Below, one piece after another: positions 10,331 through 20,878 of a stretch of 64,000 nucleotides of DNA. Position 1 is the first letter of the stretch; each line of letters begins with the position of its first letter. A model generated the notes under the pieces. The model was not told the origin of the DNA and did no database searches. It saw only the letters and a list, made by a program, of their open reading frames with translations. Location: contig CM037879.1 in NCBI GenBank assembly GCA_021292165.1, forward strand, positions 160,273,278 to 160,337,277, written 5' to 3'. Both the position numbers and the translations under genes were made by a program. This DNA comes from Shinisaurus crocodilurus (lineage: Eukaryota > Chordata > Lepidosauria > Squamata > Shinisauridae).

Positions 10331-11830
10331 GAAGTCTGTTGAGCTCAAACAAGCTAGACTTCCCAGGACCAACACATACCTAAGCCCCAGAGCAATCTGC
10401 TAAGCCTAGACTGAAATGTGGGGGGAGCCAAAATTGCAAACGGGCCAAGGAGAAGGTGCTGCATGCTGACATAGCCCTTGCAGACCCACTACATGTGTCA
10501 GCACATTGAACATGCAGACACATAGGTGCAGACCATGCCCCCTGTCTCCTCCTGACCTGGATGCAATCACATTGCCACACCAGTCGCAAGCGCCAGCCTG
10601 GAAGAGCGGCTGTAGTGTTATATTCCCTATTGTACTTGCACGATGCCTGTCCTCATGCACAAGATTGAGCCTCTTGGAGGAAAAGGTGGGATATAAATGT
10701 AACCAACAAACAAATAAGCAGATAAATGAAGACGCATTTGGTGGAATGGGATTTGCTTTCTATAAACTGTGTTTAGGATTTCTCTCTTCAATCAGCAAAA
10801 GTTTATTTGATATTGTGGCTCGTGATGTGTTCTGTTTCTTTAAGAGGCAAACCAGTGCAAGCAGACCATGTGAGTGAACTGGAAGAAACATACTCACTTT
10901 TGCACCAGGATCCTGTATGAGTGGTTGGGCCTGCACATTATCTGCGTGACATGGGAAAAGCCATTCTGCTGCAGCAGGGGCCAGAACAATCCTAGGCCCA
11001 GATGGACCAGTAACCAGAGACAATTCTCAGCTAAGCAGCACTTATCTCCCCCCACACCCCCCCCTCCAATCCAAGGATTTCTGCCCAGGAGCCCCCCCCC
11101 CCCCCGGGATATGTAATTATAAATATAAAACATTGAATTTTTTGAAGAATTCTGATACGTGAGACTATTCCCACATATGCAATAGTTTAAAGGAATTTAA
11201 AATAGTTTAAAGTGGCTTCCTCCTGGCTCCAGTATTTGATACTTTAATTATTCTCAGTCCTCACCATTTCTTTGTTCTGTTTAATTATTTGCTCACTTGC
11301 ATGAATCCAGAATGAAAAATGATTCTTTAAAAATTCAGATCGAGCCCCAATTTGCCAAATCATGCACTGCTTCCCTGGGGAACGTGGATTTGGGAGAGGC
11401 TACGAACAGGTGGGCGGGATGGAAGGACCTGCGGTAGCACACATTGAGCTGCTCAAAGGATCCTTGGCCACAGGTAGGGAGGCCAGAGAAAGCTGCAACA
11501 GATTCAAATGAGCTTGGATTTCTACAAATCTGACCTGCAGATGCCGCAGCGGATCAGCTTTTCCAAAGTTACACAGATTCCATGGGCTTGTGGACTAGTT
11601 TTTCACTTCGGGGGGGGGTGTGCGTGCAAATTTGCATTAGCACCAATGCACATTAGTTGCGCGCTTTCGCAAATGTGCTAATCTATTCCCATTTATTCCC
11701 CTTTTTAATTATCACTACTGTACCTCCGGACTGATTCATTTGGCTGCTTTTCTCTTACTGTATTATATTATATTGTGTTTGTATTTTTATATTGATGATA
11801 CTTTTGGTTTTAAGATGATTGTTTTTATTC
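10331..11830. other. Mixed old repeat debris and unassigned DNA
   Basis: At 10670-10715 there is a SINE/LINE-like tail, GGAAAAGGTGGGATATAAAT. C-rich tracts lie at 11047-11068 and 11091-11105. Near 11610-11680 are GTGCAAATTTGC words of the MITE family seen at 9985. The reading frames here look accidental. Confidence 0.4.
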
Positions 11831-12003
11831 ATAGATTTTCATAGATCATAGAGTTGGAAGGAGCCTACAAGACTATCGAGTCCAACCCCCTGCTCAATGC
11901 AGGAAACTAGAGGAGGGGTTTCCCATCCAAGTAATAACCAGGCCTGACCCTGCTTAGCTTTCCACGCTCAGACAAGCTGAGCCAGCCGTAAGCCACAGGC
12001 CTG
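11831..12003 (-). mobile_element. 5S-rRNA-derived SINE with CR1-type tail, copy 1
   Basis: On the minus strand the element has a 5S rRNA-like head, including GAAAGCTAAGCAGGGTC (5S box A region) and TTACTTGGATGGGAAACC (box C region), then TTTCCTGCATTGAGCAGGGG and the CR1 3' sequence, ending in ATGATCTATG repeats. This copy has GGGAAACC where others have GGGAGACC. It is inserted in an older LINE 3' tail whose AAACCACCTTGTATTAAAT lies just after it. Confidence 0.88.
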
Positions 12004-12982
12004 TTATTCTGTTTGTTTTTTCTTGTAAACCACCTTGTATTAAATAAATAAATGCAGATTAGCCCAAGCAGAACTAAATTGTTTAAAAAATAAAAATAAA
12101 AATCCGATTCCGTCAATCAGTGGCTGATGGAACGAAAGGCACCCAGCAATCTGCTAAACACAGACAGAATGGATTTAAGACAATCTATTTATCCCTAGCC
12201 ACAAGTGTTCCAGTTGCTTCTCCCCAAAGCAGATGAAGAGTGGGAGAAGGAAAGGACCAAAAATGATCGTGCACACATACTAAGCCAGGGTTCATCAGCA
12301 GTGCCCCGGCTTCACCTTCTCTCAGCAGTGGCAACTTGGAACGGCCAAGGGGATGTGGGACTTGCTGCTGCTCAGGCTGCTTCTGAGTGGCTAGGACAGG
12401 TCCCTGGAAAGCCGCTGTGCCACCGTGACCAGTTTAAAAAGTAGTGTTCCATTGTGGTGACAAGGCGGTGCAGGTGCCCTCCAGGGCCACCTCTCCCACA
12501 GTGCCTTGCTTTGTGGAAATATTACCTTTGCAGTGGCAAAATAAATTTATACAGGCATGTGGGGGAAAGGATGGAGCAGCAGATCTGCCCACCAAGTTCA
12601 TGGCCCTGATGTCTGGCTGGGAAAGCCCAGGAGGAGAGGGGCACAATCAGGGATGCTCCTTGACCGTTGACACTGGAGCGCTAAGCTAGGGCAGACATAA
12701 TTACCCACACAGATCTCTATTCTGTCAGATGTCAAATATCAAAGGATCCCAGACATCAAGCAGCAGCTGTCAAATATCCATATAAAAATACTGGATATTA
12801 AATGCCAGTACTGTGGACCTTCCCCATGCATTGCTCAGCACTGTTGCAAGCTGGTTTGGGTGGGTTAGAAAGCAATCGCCCTGAACCAGAGAATGGTTAA
12901 TGTTGCTGCACTTGTGGATCTTCCTTTCCTTTCTCCATGCTGAACAGACAACTAGTGGAAGGATGCACCGTCTGGCATAACT
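12004..12982. other. LINE tail remnant and unassigned DNA
   Basis: The first 60 bases hold a LINE 3' tail (TGTAAACCACCTTGTATTAAA then AAAT repeats). The rest, including the frames at 12205-12689, shows no recognisable family or protein similarity. Confidence 0.4.
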
Positions 12983-13153
12983 ATAGATTTCATAGATCAT
13001 ACAGTTGGAAGGGACCTACAAGGCCATCGAGTCCAACCCCCTGCTCAATGCAGGAAACTAGAGGAGGGGTCTCCCATCCAAGTAATAACCAGGCCTGACC
13101 CTGCTTAGCTTTCCATGCTCAGACAAGCTGAGCCAGTGTGAGCCACAGGCCTG
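12983..13153 (-). mobile_element. 5S-rRNA-derived SINE with CR1-type tail, copy 2
   Basis: It has the same structure and the same end points as copy 1: minus-strand 5S-like head with GCTAAGCAGGGTCAGGCCTG and box C TACTTGGATGGGAGACC, followed by the CR1-like TGCATTGAGCAGGGGGTTGG and a CTATGAAAT-type terminal repeat. The 5' end CAGGCCTGTGGCT is the same as in the other copies, which argues for full-length insertions. Confidence 0.92.
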
Positions 13154-13404
13154 TTTTCCCTTATCAAATTGGAAGGAAGACACAAGGAGCTTGAAATGTG
13201 CAGAAAATAATGTTCATTATTTTCTTTGTACTGTATTAACATAAAGCAATGGAAAGGCGATGATGATGATGATTTTGATATCTGCTGAATTAAAAGCACT
13301 CCTAAAACATTGCAAATACAATATGGACTTAAATGGGTCATTATAAATCCCTCTGGGCTCCCAGATTCTAGGGGAGGAAAAAGTGAAGGGAGCTAGAAAT
13401 GATA

Positions 13405-13435
<31 letters not shown>

Positions 13436-13483
13436 ATCCCTTGCTTTGCAGCCTATATATATATATATATATATATATATCCA
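13405..13483. repeat. (AAAT)n and (TA)n microsatellites
   Basis: About eight AAAT units near 13405-13437 and fifteen TA units near 13453-13483. The minus-strand frame over them (13217-13492) is repeat-encoded YI and LFIY runs, not a protein. Confidence 0.95.
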
Positions 13484-13499
13484 TCCAGACAAGATTCAT

Positions 13500-14190
13500 T
13501 ACTAAAAAGGCAATTTTATATATAAACCAGATTTCTCCTGCCCCGAAGCCATAAAATTATTCACTGATCTCCCACTGTGCTTCCATTCAATTAGAGTTAA
13601 ATGTTGAACTTTATGTTGTATATCTAGCATCGATAGTTTCAAAGTGCATACTACAACTTGCAGGGGTTTTTTTGTGGGGGTGGGGAGGGGAGATCTAATA
13701 AAATGGTTTTTAAAAGGGTATTGAATGTTTCATAAATATACAAGGAGCCACATTTGTTATACTCCACAATTAGATGCAGAAGCTTTAAGCTTGAATATCA
13801 ATGCATAATTTCCACTGACTTAAAAATTGATCTGCCAGAGTCACACACCCTCTAGCAGGCTTTTAATTAAATGAACCTCACTCACCTTTTCCCACTAAAT
13901 TCTTTAGATTCATTTTCTATTACAATTGAATGCATTTTCCAGCAAAGTTTTAAAACTGTAAAATAACATTTACTAATCAACGTGCTTAATAATGTATAGA
14001 AAGCTATTGAGCATAGATCGATGCTGGTTATTTTTTCAGTATATAAAACTTAGTATACCTTTCCATCTGCCAGTTACTGCACACAAGAGCCATAGTCGAG
14101 CATATCGTCCTCTCTCTGAGTAAACATGGATGACCAATAATCCAGATATAAGTTACTGCAGTATGCATATGACCACTTGGTAAGCTGGCC
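13500..14190. other. AT-rich repeat-free stretch
   Basis: No repeat was recognised. Several TAATTA/TTAATTAAAT words near 13862-13875 resemble homeodomain sites. It may be conserved non-coding DNA, but that is a guess from composition alone. Confidence 0.2.
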
Positions 14191-14200
14191 TTCTAGAATA

Positions 14201-14339
14201 GGGCTGGGCAGAAGCTATACAGTATCTTCAAATGTTTTGGACTTCAACTCCCAGAAGCCCCTGCCAGCATGGCCATTGGTTAGGAATGCTGGGAGTTGAC
14301 ATCTAAAACATCTGGAGATCCATCTTCTGCCCACCCCTG
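14201..14339. mobile_element. hAT MITE, 139 bp
   Basis: The ends are GGGCTGGGCAGAAGC and, inverted, CAGGGGTGGGCAGAAG. The inner arms read CTTCAACTCCCAGAAG and GCTGGGAGTTGACATC. It belongs to the widespread small hAT MITE family also at 18463, 19390 and 57221. The flanking duplication is not clean. Confidence 0.75.
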
Positions 14340-14353
14340 ATGTATAATAACAC

Positions 14354-14805
14354 ATAGAATCATAGAGCTGGAATGGGCCTTGGAGGTCATCTGGTCCAAC
14401 CCACTGCTCAATGCAGGATCCTCAGTGGAGGATACAACTGCAGCAACCCTGACAGATGGCTGCCCAGTCTCTGCTTAAGCTTCTCCAGTGAAAGAGCACC
14501 CACCACCTACCTCAGGAAATTTGTTCCACTTTCAAACAGCTCTTGCCTTTAGGAAGTTCCTCCTAATGTTTAGCCAAAATCTTCTTCCCTACCATGGCTC
14601 TAGTTCCACCCCCCTGGAGCAACAGATAACAACTCTGCTCTCTCTTCTGCACTGTTGCTTTCAGATATTTGAAGACTGCTACCATCTCTCTGCTTAATCT
14701 TCTCTTCTCCATGTTGCCAGACAGTGAAGAGAATTTTACCACATCCCTGAATTTCTCGTCAGGTGTGGATTTTGGTAGAATTCTCAACAGCACTTGGAAC
14801 GGAAG
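14354..14805 (-). mobile_element. CR1 LINE 3' fragment, older subfamily
   Basis: It starts with AGAATCATAGAGCTGGAATG and CCCACTGCTCAATGCAGGAT on the plus strand, the complement of a CR1 3' end, but differs from the younger CR1 copies at 6530 and 63191. Minus-strand frames give fragments of the C-terminal block (GNMEKRRLSREMVAVFKYLK). Confidence 0.85.
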
Positions 14806-14946
14806 AATGTTATGCAGAGCTCACCTACCCTAGAGGGAGCTCTTTCACCCACGGGAAGCTTAGTTGACTGATTCTGTCATGTTGCCAAGTGAAGATAATG
14901 TTACCATATATCATGTGCAAACGTGTGGTAAAATATGTGTTTGAAT

Positions 14947-15085
14947 TAGGGTGGCCAGATGCAAAAGAGGACAAGGCTCATGCAGCTTTAATAATTGTGC
15001 GGAAGAGGTGATTTCAGCAGGATTTCTACACTACTGTTAAAGGTGCAGGAACTCTGACCTCTTCCCCAGCTGGCTGGCCACCCTA
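14947..15085. mobile_element. MITE with TAGGGTGGCCAG ends
   Basis: The sequence between TAGGGTGGCCAGATG and CTGGCTGGCCACCCTA forms terminal inverted repeats of about 14 bp. The same ends bound the element at 7911-8514. I do not see a clear 8-bp duplication. Confidence 0.65.
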
Positions 15086-15112
15086 GCACAAATGGTTTAA
15101 TGCCCTAGGCAG

Positions 15113-15175
15113 CAGGGGTGGGCAAAACACAGCCCACAGGCCTCAAGCGTCCCCCTGGCCTCAAGTGCAGACCCT

Positions 15176-15211
<36 letters not shown>

Positions 15212-15212
15212 A
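15113..15212. mobile_element. hAT MITE end plus (CA)n
   Basis: CAGGGGTGGGCAAAACACAG at 15113 is one end of a hAT MITE. It runs into a (CA)n tract at 15177-15210, followed by the 5S SINE. The other MITE end was not found. Confidence 0.55.
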
Positions 15213-15215
15213 ATA

Positions 15216-15389
15216 CAGGCCTGTGGCTTATGCTGGCTCAGCTTGTCTGAGCGTGGAAAGCTAAGCAGGGTCAAGCCTGGTTATTACTTGGATGGGAGAC
15301 CTCTCCTCTAGTTTCCTGCATTGAGCAGGGGGTTGGACTCGATAGCCTTGTAGGCTCCTTCCAACTCTATGATCTATGAAATCTATGAA
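15216..15389 (+). mobile_element. 5S-rRNA-derived SINE with CR1-type tail, copy 3
   Basis: This is the only plus-strand copy. It starts CAGGCCTGTGGCTTATG and follows the 5S rRNA order through TCAGCTTGTCTGAGCGTGG, GCTAAGCAGGGTC, GCCTGGTTATTACTTGG and ATGGGAGACC. At about 15307 it switches to the CR1 3' region, TTTCCTGCATTGAGCAGGGG, and ends in CTATGATCTATGAAATCTAT. The 5S box A, intermediate element and box C are intact or nearly so, so a pol III promoter may still be present. Confidence 0.93.
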
Positions 15390-16148
15390 CTTGCAAAAAA
15401 TCTAAAAGGAGAGAGAAACACTGTGAACAATTTGCCACCAAATTTCAGCAGCATTCCATGACTAAGGCCTAAAATGGCCAAATTTAACTTTGAAGCCTTG
15501 GCCTTTGGGGGGCATTTTGTACTTCAGTGCTAAGAGGACCATTTTATTCTCTCGGGCCCTGGCTGACTTCTTGTTGCTTTGGCTCTCTAGGATTTATTAT
15601 TTGCATCATTCTTCTGGCCTTTTTATTTTGTTTTATGTCTATTATTTATGTGTGTATTCCATTTGATGTATTAATGATTAGGGATATTCCAGGGCTTCAT
15701 CCAGTCCACTTTTGAAGTAAACCAACCTGATACAGTACACACTTCCCAGGCTAATGCACAACTCAGAACACAGCGATTCTTCCGTTTTCACACTTCTCTG
15801 AATTTTGTGATACAGGTCTTGGCTCAAAAATGTACCAAAATGTGTATAAAAATGTGTACAAAAATGCATATTTGTGTGTGTTTTCAAGTTATGCATTGAT
15901 ATAGACAGGGGATATACTAGACTGAAGAATGAACACTTGTGAAACTGACATAGCCTGGAAATAGACTGATTCTTACATCCCTATAAAAAGCAATGCTTTT
16001 TATTTATTTTTTAATATTTTATCTTGCGAGCTGCAGAAAAGCAGCCTATAAAAAACAAACAAACATGATGCAGATGTCTGACTTAGCAAGAGACTGCATA
16101 CACATTGTGGTAAGTAATCATGTGGTGAATGATTGGGTGTTGTAGTGG
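15390..16148. other. Unassigned DNA with a MITE-like block
   Basis: Between TTAGGGATATTCC (15675) and CTTACATCCCTATA (15973) the sequence looks like a diverged copy of the TAGGGAT-ended MITE family, with ATGTGTA-rich core words. The rest is unassigned. Confidence 0.35.
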
Positions 16149-16361
16149 AGGGGCTTATAGTTCAGCAGTGGAGCAAATGTGTTGCATGCAGAAGGTTCTA
16201 GGCTTAATTCATGGAATTTCCACTTAAAAAAAAAAAAAAAACCTAGGTTACCGAGCTGGGAAAGACCTCTGCTAACTGCTTGAAGAGTTTTAGCCAGTCA
16301 GGGTACACAGTACTGGGCCATATGGACCCATGGTCTGTCTCAGTATATGGCAGTATCTTAT
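16149..16361 (+). mobile_element. tRNA-derived SINE, near full length
   Basis: The head reads GGGGCTTATAGTTCAGCAGTGG, a decayed tRNA 5' half with A box, then GCATGCAGAAGGTTCTAGGC with a weak B box. An internal A-run lies at 16226-16241. The body follows with GGGAAAGACCTCTGCT, GCCAGTCAGGGTACACAGTA and ATGGTCTGTCTCAGTATATG, ending CTTATG. It is the most complete copy of the family also seen at 1029, 1573 and 62984. Confidence 0.8.
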
Positions 16362-17240
16362 GTAGTCACACCCTCCATAATGACTTGAAGCAAAGCAATT
16401 TACAGCAGCCTAGTAGGAGATGACTCAGAACATTTTGTAACACCTTCTAAGGCAACATTATTTTGAATGAGCAAAAGTAAGCGCCGTTAACAATCTCGAC
16501 AGGCAAAAGGCTATCGCTCATCATTCCAGTCACAGAAAACATCTGTAAGAGCCTGGATAATCCAAAACAGCCCCCGCATATCAATATATAACGAACAGGT
16601 CAAGCTTGGTTCAACTATTGCAGCAAATTGTAGATGTAGAGACACACATCTAAATGAGAGGAATGGAATAAATCCAGCTGGCTTGGAAGAGATCGACCAG
16701 GCCTGTACTCATGACAGGAATGGATAATCAACACCTGATCCTAAAAGCATTTCCTTGGAAGCAAGTCACATTGATTTTAGCAGACAGTATTTCCTACAAT
16801 TGCCTACAACTGCAGCCAAAGCTGAAAGCTGCAGAAGCAGCAACTATTTAATGGAGAAAAATTTGGCGGGCATGCCACAAACATGTCTCACTGTGGATGG
16901 TCATAGCTTCTTTCCCTAGCCTTCCAAGAGTCCAATGTGTTTATCACACACACCAACTGTATCTATTTAATATGTACAGTACCAGTTTTCTCACTATGTG
17001 TACATCTTTCTGATGTGTTCTGAATTTGTACCAAATCCCTAAACCAGCTTGCCAAATGTAGCAATTTGGCAAGCAGAATGCAGCTTTTCTTATTCTGAGG
17101 ACTGGATCTCACAACACTTTTGCTAGTATGAGCTGAATTTTGAAATTCTAAACATTTTAGTCTTTTGGAAGGGAGATACTGGGTACAAGTTTGTGAGATC
17201 TTGGATTGCAATCTGCTCCCATGTTAAGGTTTGTTTTGTT
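16362..17240. other. Repeat-poor stretch
   Basis: I recognise no repeat family or coding potential. It may include conserved non-coding DNA; nothing in the sequence alone shows it. Confidence 0.25.
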
Positions 17241-17262
17241 TTTTTTTAAATCCCACTGGGCT

Positions 17263-17405
17263 GGATCCAGACTAAGCCAAATGAACTTTGGTCCCACTGA
17301 AATCAATGAGACACGTTAGTCATGACTGACAGTGGGACTTATGGAACACAAGTCCCATTGATTTCAGTGGGATCTAAGGTTAACTTACTTAGTCTGGATT
17401 CAAAC
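17263..17405. mobile_element. Palindromic MITE with CTGGATCCAGACTAAG ends
   Basis: The left end CTGGATCCAGACTAAG is matched by the inverted right end CTTAGTCTGGATTCAA. Inner arms carry GGTCCCACTGAAATCAATG and its complement CATTGATTTCAGTGGGAT. It can fold as one long hairpin and has no coding capacity. Confidence 0.7.
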
Positions 17406-17442
17406 TGCTGATTTCAATGGGAGAGGGTTAAACATGTGATTA

Positions 17443-17532
17443 AGGGTGCAATCCTATATAGTTACCTAGGAGTAAGTTCAATTGAATTCAGTGGGATTTA
17501 CTTCTGAGTAGACGTGCATAGGATTGCACCCT
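17443..17532. mobile_element. Small palindromic MITE, 90 bp
   Basis: The ends are AGGGTGCAATCCTATATA and, inverted, AGGGTGCAATCCTATGCACG. The centre holds AGTTCAATTGAATTCAGTGG, itself nearly symmetric. It is the clearest copy of a family whose remnants occur at 5148, 8608, 36093, 49105 and 56640. Confidence 0.75.
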
Positions 17533-17599
17533 GTAGCTCTCTTGCTGAAATTGATGGGACTTAAAAGTGTTTCCTTTTGGTTGGATCCATGCTCATAAT

Positions 17600-17705
17600 G
17601 TGTGAAGATTTAAGATTATTGTTTTTATCCTGTTTCTCTTTATCCAGGGAGCCTTTTGGCTGATGGGCGGTGAACAAATATACTAAATAAATAAATAAAT
17701 AAATA
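17600..17705 (+). mobile_element. LINE 3' tail (L2-like)
   Basis: It ends TTTGGCTGATGGGCGGTGAA followed by AAAT repeats, the pattern of an L2-type 3' terminus. The upstream body is not recognised. Confidence 0.5.
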
Positions 17706-17849
17706 AGATAGAATATATTTCTAGATAGTAAAATATCTGCAAAATTAATTGTATGTTGCAGTTAATATTTCAAATATTTGCAAAAAAAAAGCACAGGTGT
17801 AGGAAAATAAGCTTTTTAAAAACACATGTACACACACTGGCAAATGCCA

Positions 17850-18052
17850 GTTCCTCGGGAGATCTGGTTCTAGTCCCTGCTCAGCCATGAAACTCACTGG
17901 ATGACTTTGGGCCAGTCACTGGCTCTCAGCCTAACCTACCTCACAGGGTTGTTGTGTGGATAAAATGGAGAGGAGGAGGACTATGTAAGCTGCCTTGGGT
18001 TCTTTTGCAGGAAAAAAGGTGGGGTATAAATATAATAAAAAATAAATATAGT
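17850..18052 (+). mobile_element. Sauria-type tRNA SINE, 5'-truncated
   Basis: The copy starts within the B box region (GGTTCTAGTCCCTGCTCAGC). It runs through GGCCAGTCACTGGCTCTCAG and TAACCTACCTCACAGGGTTG to the 3' end AAAAAAGGTGGGGTATAAAT. That 3' end resembles the BovB-like tail of Sauria SINEs. Confidence 0.88.
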
Positions 18053-18462
18053 CCATTGCCCCCATATTTCAGTTTGTAAGGGGGTAAGTTGTGCAGGTTG
18101 GTGTTTGCAGCCAAATATTCTCCTTACATAACACCCCTCAGGTTGTAGCCCAGGTCTCCATTGAATGCACTCAGATGTATTATGCTTTTAAAGGTTTTAA
18201 AACTGAAAACAAATAACACAAAATAAGATCTTAAGACAATGAATGCCCATCTTTCCTGCTTCCTTTTGTTTCTGGTGGAAATGCTGCTTCCCAGTCACAG
18301 GAAAGCTACAGTGTTGGATTTCTCTGTTATCTTTTTAAAAAAATATTTTTTTTAAATAGCCAGCTTCTCACTTCTACCCTGAGGAAGAAAGAAAAAAAGA
18401 GGGGTGTCTAAAAGAACTAGAAAGTGGCCCTTGCATGTGATTCTAGAAATTATACTCTAAGG
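18053..18462. other. Unassigned non-coding DNA
   Basis: No feature recognised. T/A tracts lie at 18332-18356. Confidence 0.4.
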
Positions 18463-18598
18463 CAAAGGTGGGCAACTTGTGGCCTTCCAGATGTTTTGGC
18501 CTACAGCTCCCATGAGACCTGGCTGGCATAGCCAATGGAGAGGAATAATGGGAGTTGTAGGCCCAAACATCTGGATAGCCACAAGTTGCCCACCCCTT
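18463..18598. mobile_element. hAT MITE, 136 bp
   Basis: The ends are CAAAGGTGGGCAACTTGTGG and, inverted, AAGGGGTGGGCAACTTGTGG. Inner arms are CTACAGCTCCCATGAG and GGGAGTTGTAGGCCC. It is flanked by CTCTAAGG and CTGTAAAG (six of eight match), a decayed 8-bp duplication. Confidence 0.8.
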
Positions 18599-18719
18599 CT
18601 GTAAAGGGCCAGCAACAAACTGGTCCAGGATGTTACTTGTTCTATTCTAACATTGCTTTGGATTGGCTCACAACACCTTACAACAAATCTCACCATATTT
18701 CACAAGTTCTGGCCACCCA

Positions 18720-19150
18720 TAGGGATGTACATGTACCTCTTGAGGTGCTTGCCAGGTGCTCGGCGAGCACCCCCGCCGCTCGATACCTTTTGCAGTGGCA
18801 ACGAGGCTCCCAGCGGACTTTCTGGAGCCTGGAAGTGACGGGACGGGTCCCGGTGCTTTGCCAGGAAGTAACGCAACGGGACCCCGGTGCTTCGTTTTTC
18901 ACGTAAATACCATAGAAAACCACCTTAAAACGGCCGTGAATAGCAAATCCCAGCCATTTTATGGTGGTTTTCTATGGTATTTATGTGAAAAACACAGTGC
19001 CAGGGACCCAGAAGTACCTCTCCCCGCCTCCTCTCCGGGGAGATGTGCCGAGCCGGGGAAAAGGCAAGTTCCGTGGGGCTCGGGGGGGGGGCAAGCAGGG
19101 TAAGTTTGCCCCGCTTCCACCCCCCAACAAGTCACGCGTACTTCTCTAGC
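18720..19150. mobile_element. GC-rich hairpin MITE
   Basis: The ends resemble TAGGGATGTACATGTACC and the inverse of CGTACTTCTCTA. The core holds a long inverted repeat: GTAAATACCATAGAAAACCA pairs with TGGTTTTCTATGGTATTTA, and GTCCCGGTGC-type arms lie outside it. It is closely comparable with 42057-42447, which has the same core. The frames over it are artefacts of the GC-rich arms. Confidence 0.7.
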
Positions 19151-19389
19151 ATAAACACTCAGACAAAAATTTCAGAAAGGTGCCATGAATGACATGAATC
19201 CTCACTTCAGAACAAGGGTCTAAGACCAATATAAGGAAGAGTTTCCTTAAATGTGACATAGTTGTGTTAGGCTGCAATGGAAAACACACATCAAGTTTCC
19301 TTGATTGCACTAGTGGGACTTATCTTTGGAAATAATATCCATTGTATTCAATAGAATTAACTTCTGAGTACATACCTTTAGGACTAGAG

Positions 19390-19520
19390 CAGGGATGGGC
19401 AACTTGTAGCCCTCCAGATGTTTTAGTGTACAACTCTCAGCAGCCCTAGCCAGCATAACCAATGGTGAGAGATGATGGGAGTTGTAGGTCAAAAGTCCTG
19501 AAAGAAGTTGCCCACCCCTG
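19390..19520. mobile_element. hAT MITE, 131 bp
   Basis: The ends are CAGGGATGGGCAACTTGTAG and, inverted, CAGGGGTGGGCAACTTC. Inner arms are ACAACTCTCAGCAGCC and GATGGGAGTTGTAGG. It is of the same family as 18463-18598. The flanks do not show a matching duplication. Confidence 0.75.
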
Positions 19521-19556
19521 GAACATTTCCTTCCCCTTTCCTTCAGATCTAACTGG

Positions 19557-19850
19557 TGTTAGAGCTGAGGGTTATGTGTTGGAGTGAGTTACTGTGTGTT
19601 GGGGGTTAGGTTAGTTGGGTGATTCGTGTCTTGTCTGTCTGGAGTTTTGAGAGAAATCAGTGCTTGTCTGAAGAGTGAAAGTATTTAGAGTTATAGGGAC
19701 TTAGGTTAATTACAAAGTGTTTGGTGTAGGCAGGTTTAAAGTTATTTTCTGGAACTAAGATTTTGAGAATTAAAATAAACTTATTTTTATTTTGTTTGCT
19801 ACCCAAATCCTACGTGTCAGCTTGGCATTATTACACGCACACACACCTTT
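19557..19850 (+). mobile_element. LTR-like sequence, weak
   Basis: A GT-rich stretch is followed by AATAAACTTATTTTTATTTT, then TCAGCTTGGCATTATTACA. The order (polyadenylation signal, T-rich region, short 3' end in CA) suits the end of an LTR starting TGTTAG. No target duplication is visible, so this is tentative. Confidence 0.25.
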
Positions 19851-20804
19851 GTACCCACAGTATCATAAATTTAAAATAGATCCTTAATAACCTGTATTAA
19901 TCTTTTCCCTCATTAGTAGGGGAAAGGTTTCATTTGACCCTCCCCTCAAGTTTTTAAGTGTTGGTGCTTAGCCTGAGAAGGGTTTATGTGGCCAGGTCCT
20001 AAAGTGTAGGGGCCGTGCGGTCGCATAAAGATATCAGGAACCTGGAAATTAAATTCAGGCACTACTTGTGTTGTCTTTGTTTTCCACCTTTGTTTAGAAG
20101 GCAACATTTTTTTTAAAAAAAAACAACAATCTCTCTCTCTTTGCCTAAAACCCAGACAGGCATACAAAGCATTTTTGGTTCCAAATTATTTTGGAATGAA
20201 CTTAACAAATTGCAACTGCAGCCTGAGATGTTAACTGACAGCTGTTTGAGCAGGAATGCTAATTGCTTTCATACTAAATTAGCCATTGCTGAAATTAAGC
20301 AGCACCACAGCAAAACAATTACAGCAGGCCTAGTTTAAGGGGACGTTGGCTGATTCAGACAGCAGCTCCCTACAGCAGCATTACTGGCAAAGCAGCAGTA
20401 GAAAAACTTGGAACACACACGCATAGGGTTAAATTACATGTTGCATTAATCACATAGTGTCCAGCTGCCCCCCTCATTTTGCTTTTATACAAAATGAGTG
20501 TGCAGGGCCCCAATCCAGATCATTACCACTGTTCATGAAGAGGGGAGGTATAAATCCTGAAATTCATCCTCCCCCTACTTGGGGGTTAAAATGGGGTTGG
20601 GGGGGAGCCTCCATTGGCACCAATGGAGGTTTTCTTTTTTTAACCCCTGCATTGGGGGGGGGAGTGGCTGGGGGGAGACTTTAACCTCCTCATCTCACAT
20701 GTCATATAGTCCTGATTCATATTGGGGACCTGCAGAGTTACTCTGAAGTAAAAACAAAACACCAAACCTAAGAAGAAGGGTAGCTGCACACATATAATTA
20801 ATGT
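19851..20804. other. Unassigned DNA with a conserved-looking segment
   Basis: Between 20160 and 20345 the sequence is repeat-free and rich in ATTA/TAAT and CAGCTG words (for example TTAACTGACAGCTGTTTGAG), the texture of a developmental enhancer. G-rich runs follow at 20578-20680. Conservation is untested. Confidence 0.25.
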
Positions 20805-20811
20805 AAAGTGT

Positions 20812-20872
20812 AGCGAGTGTGGTGTGGTGCTTTGAGTGTTGGACTGGGACTCAGGGACACCTGGAGAAGACC
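20812..20872 (+). mobile_element. Sauria-type SINE head fragment
   Basis: GTGTGGTGTGGTGCTTTGAG then GTGTTGGACTGGGACTCAGG matches the tRNA-like head of the SINE at 21191. It is cut after ACACCTGG. Confidence 0.7.
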
Positions 20873-20878
20873 ATTACC

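Noticed and set aside
15216..15389. 5S rRNA gene
   Set aside because: Only about 95 bases resemble 5S, the 5' half is diverged, and the sequence switches to a CR1 tail. Five copies share this, so it is a SINE.
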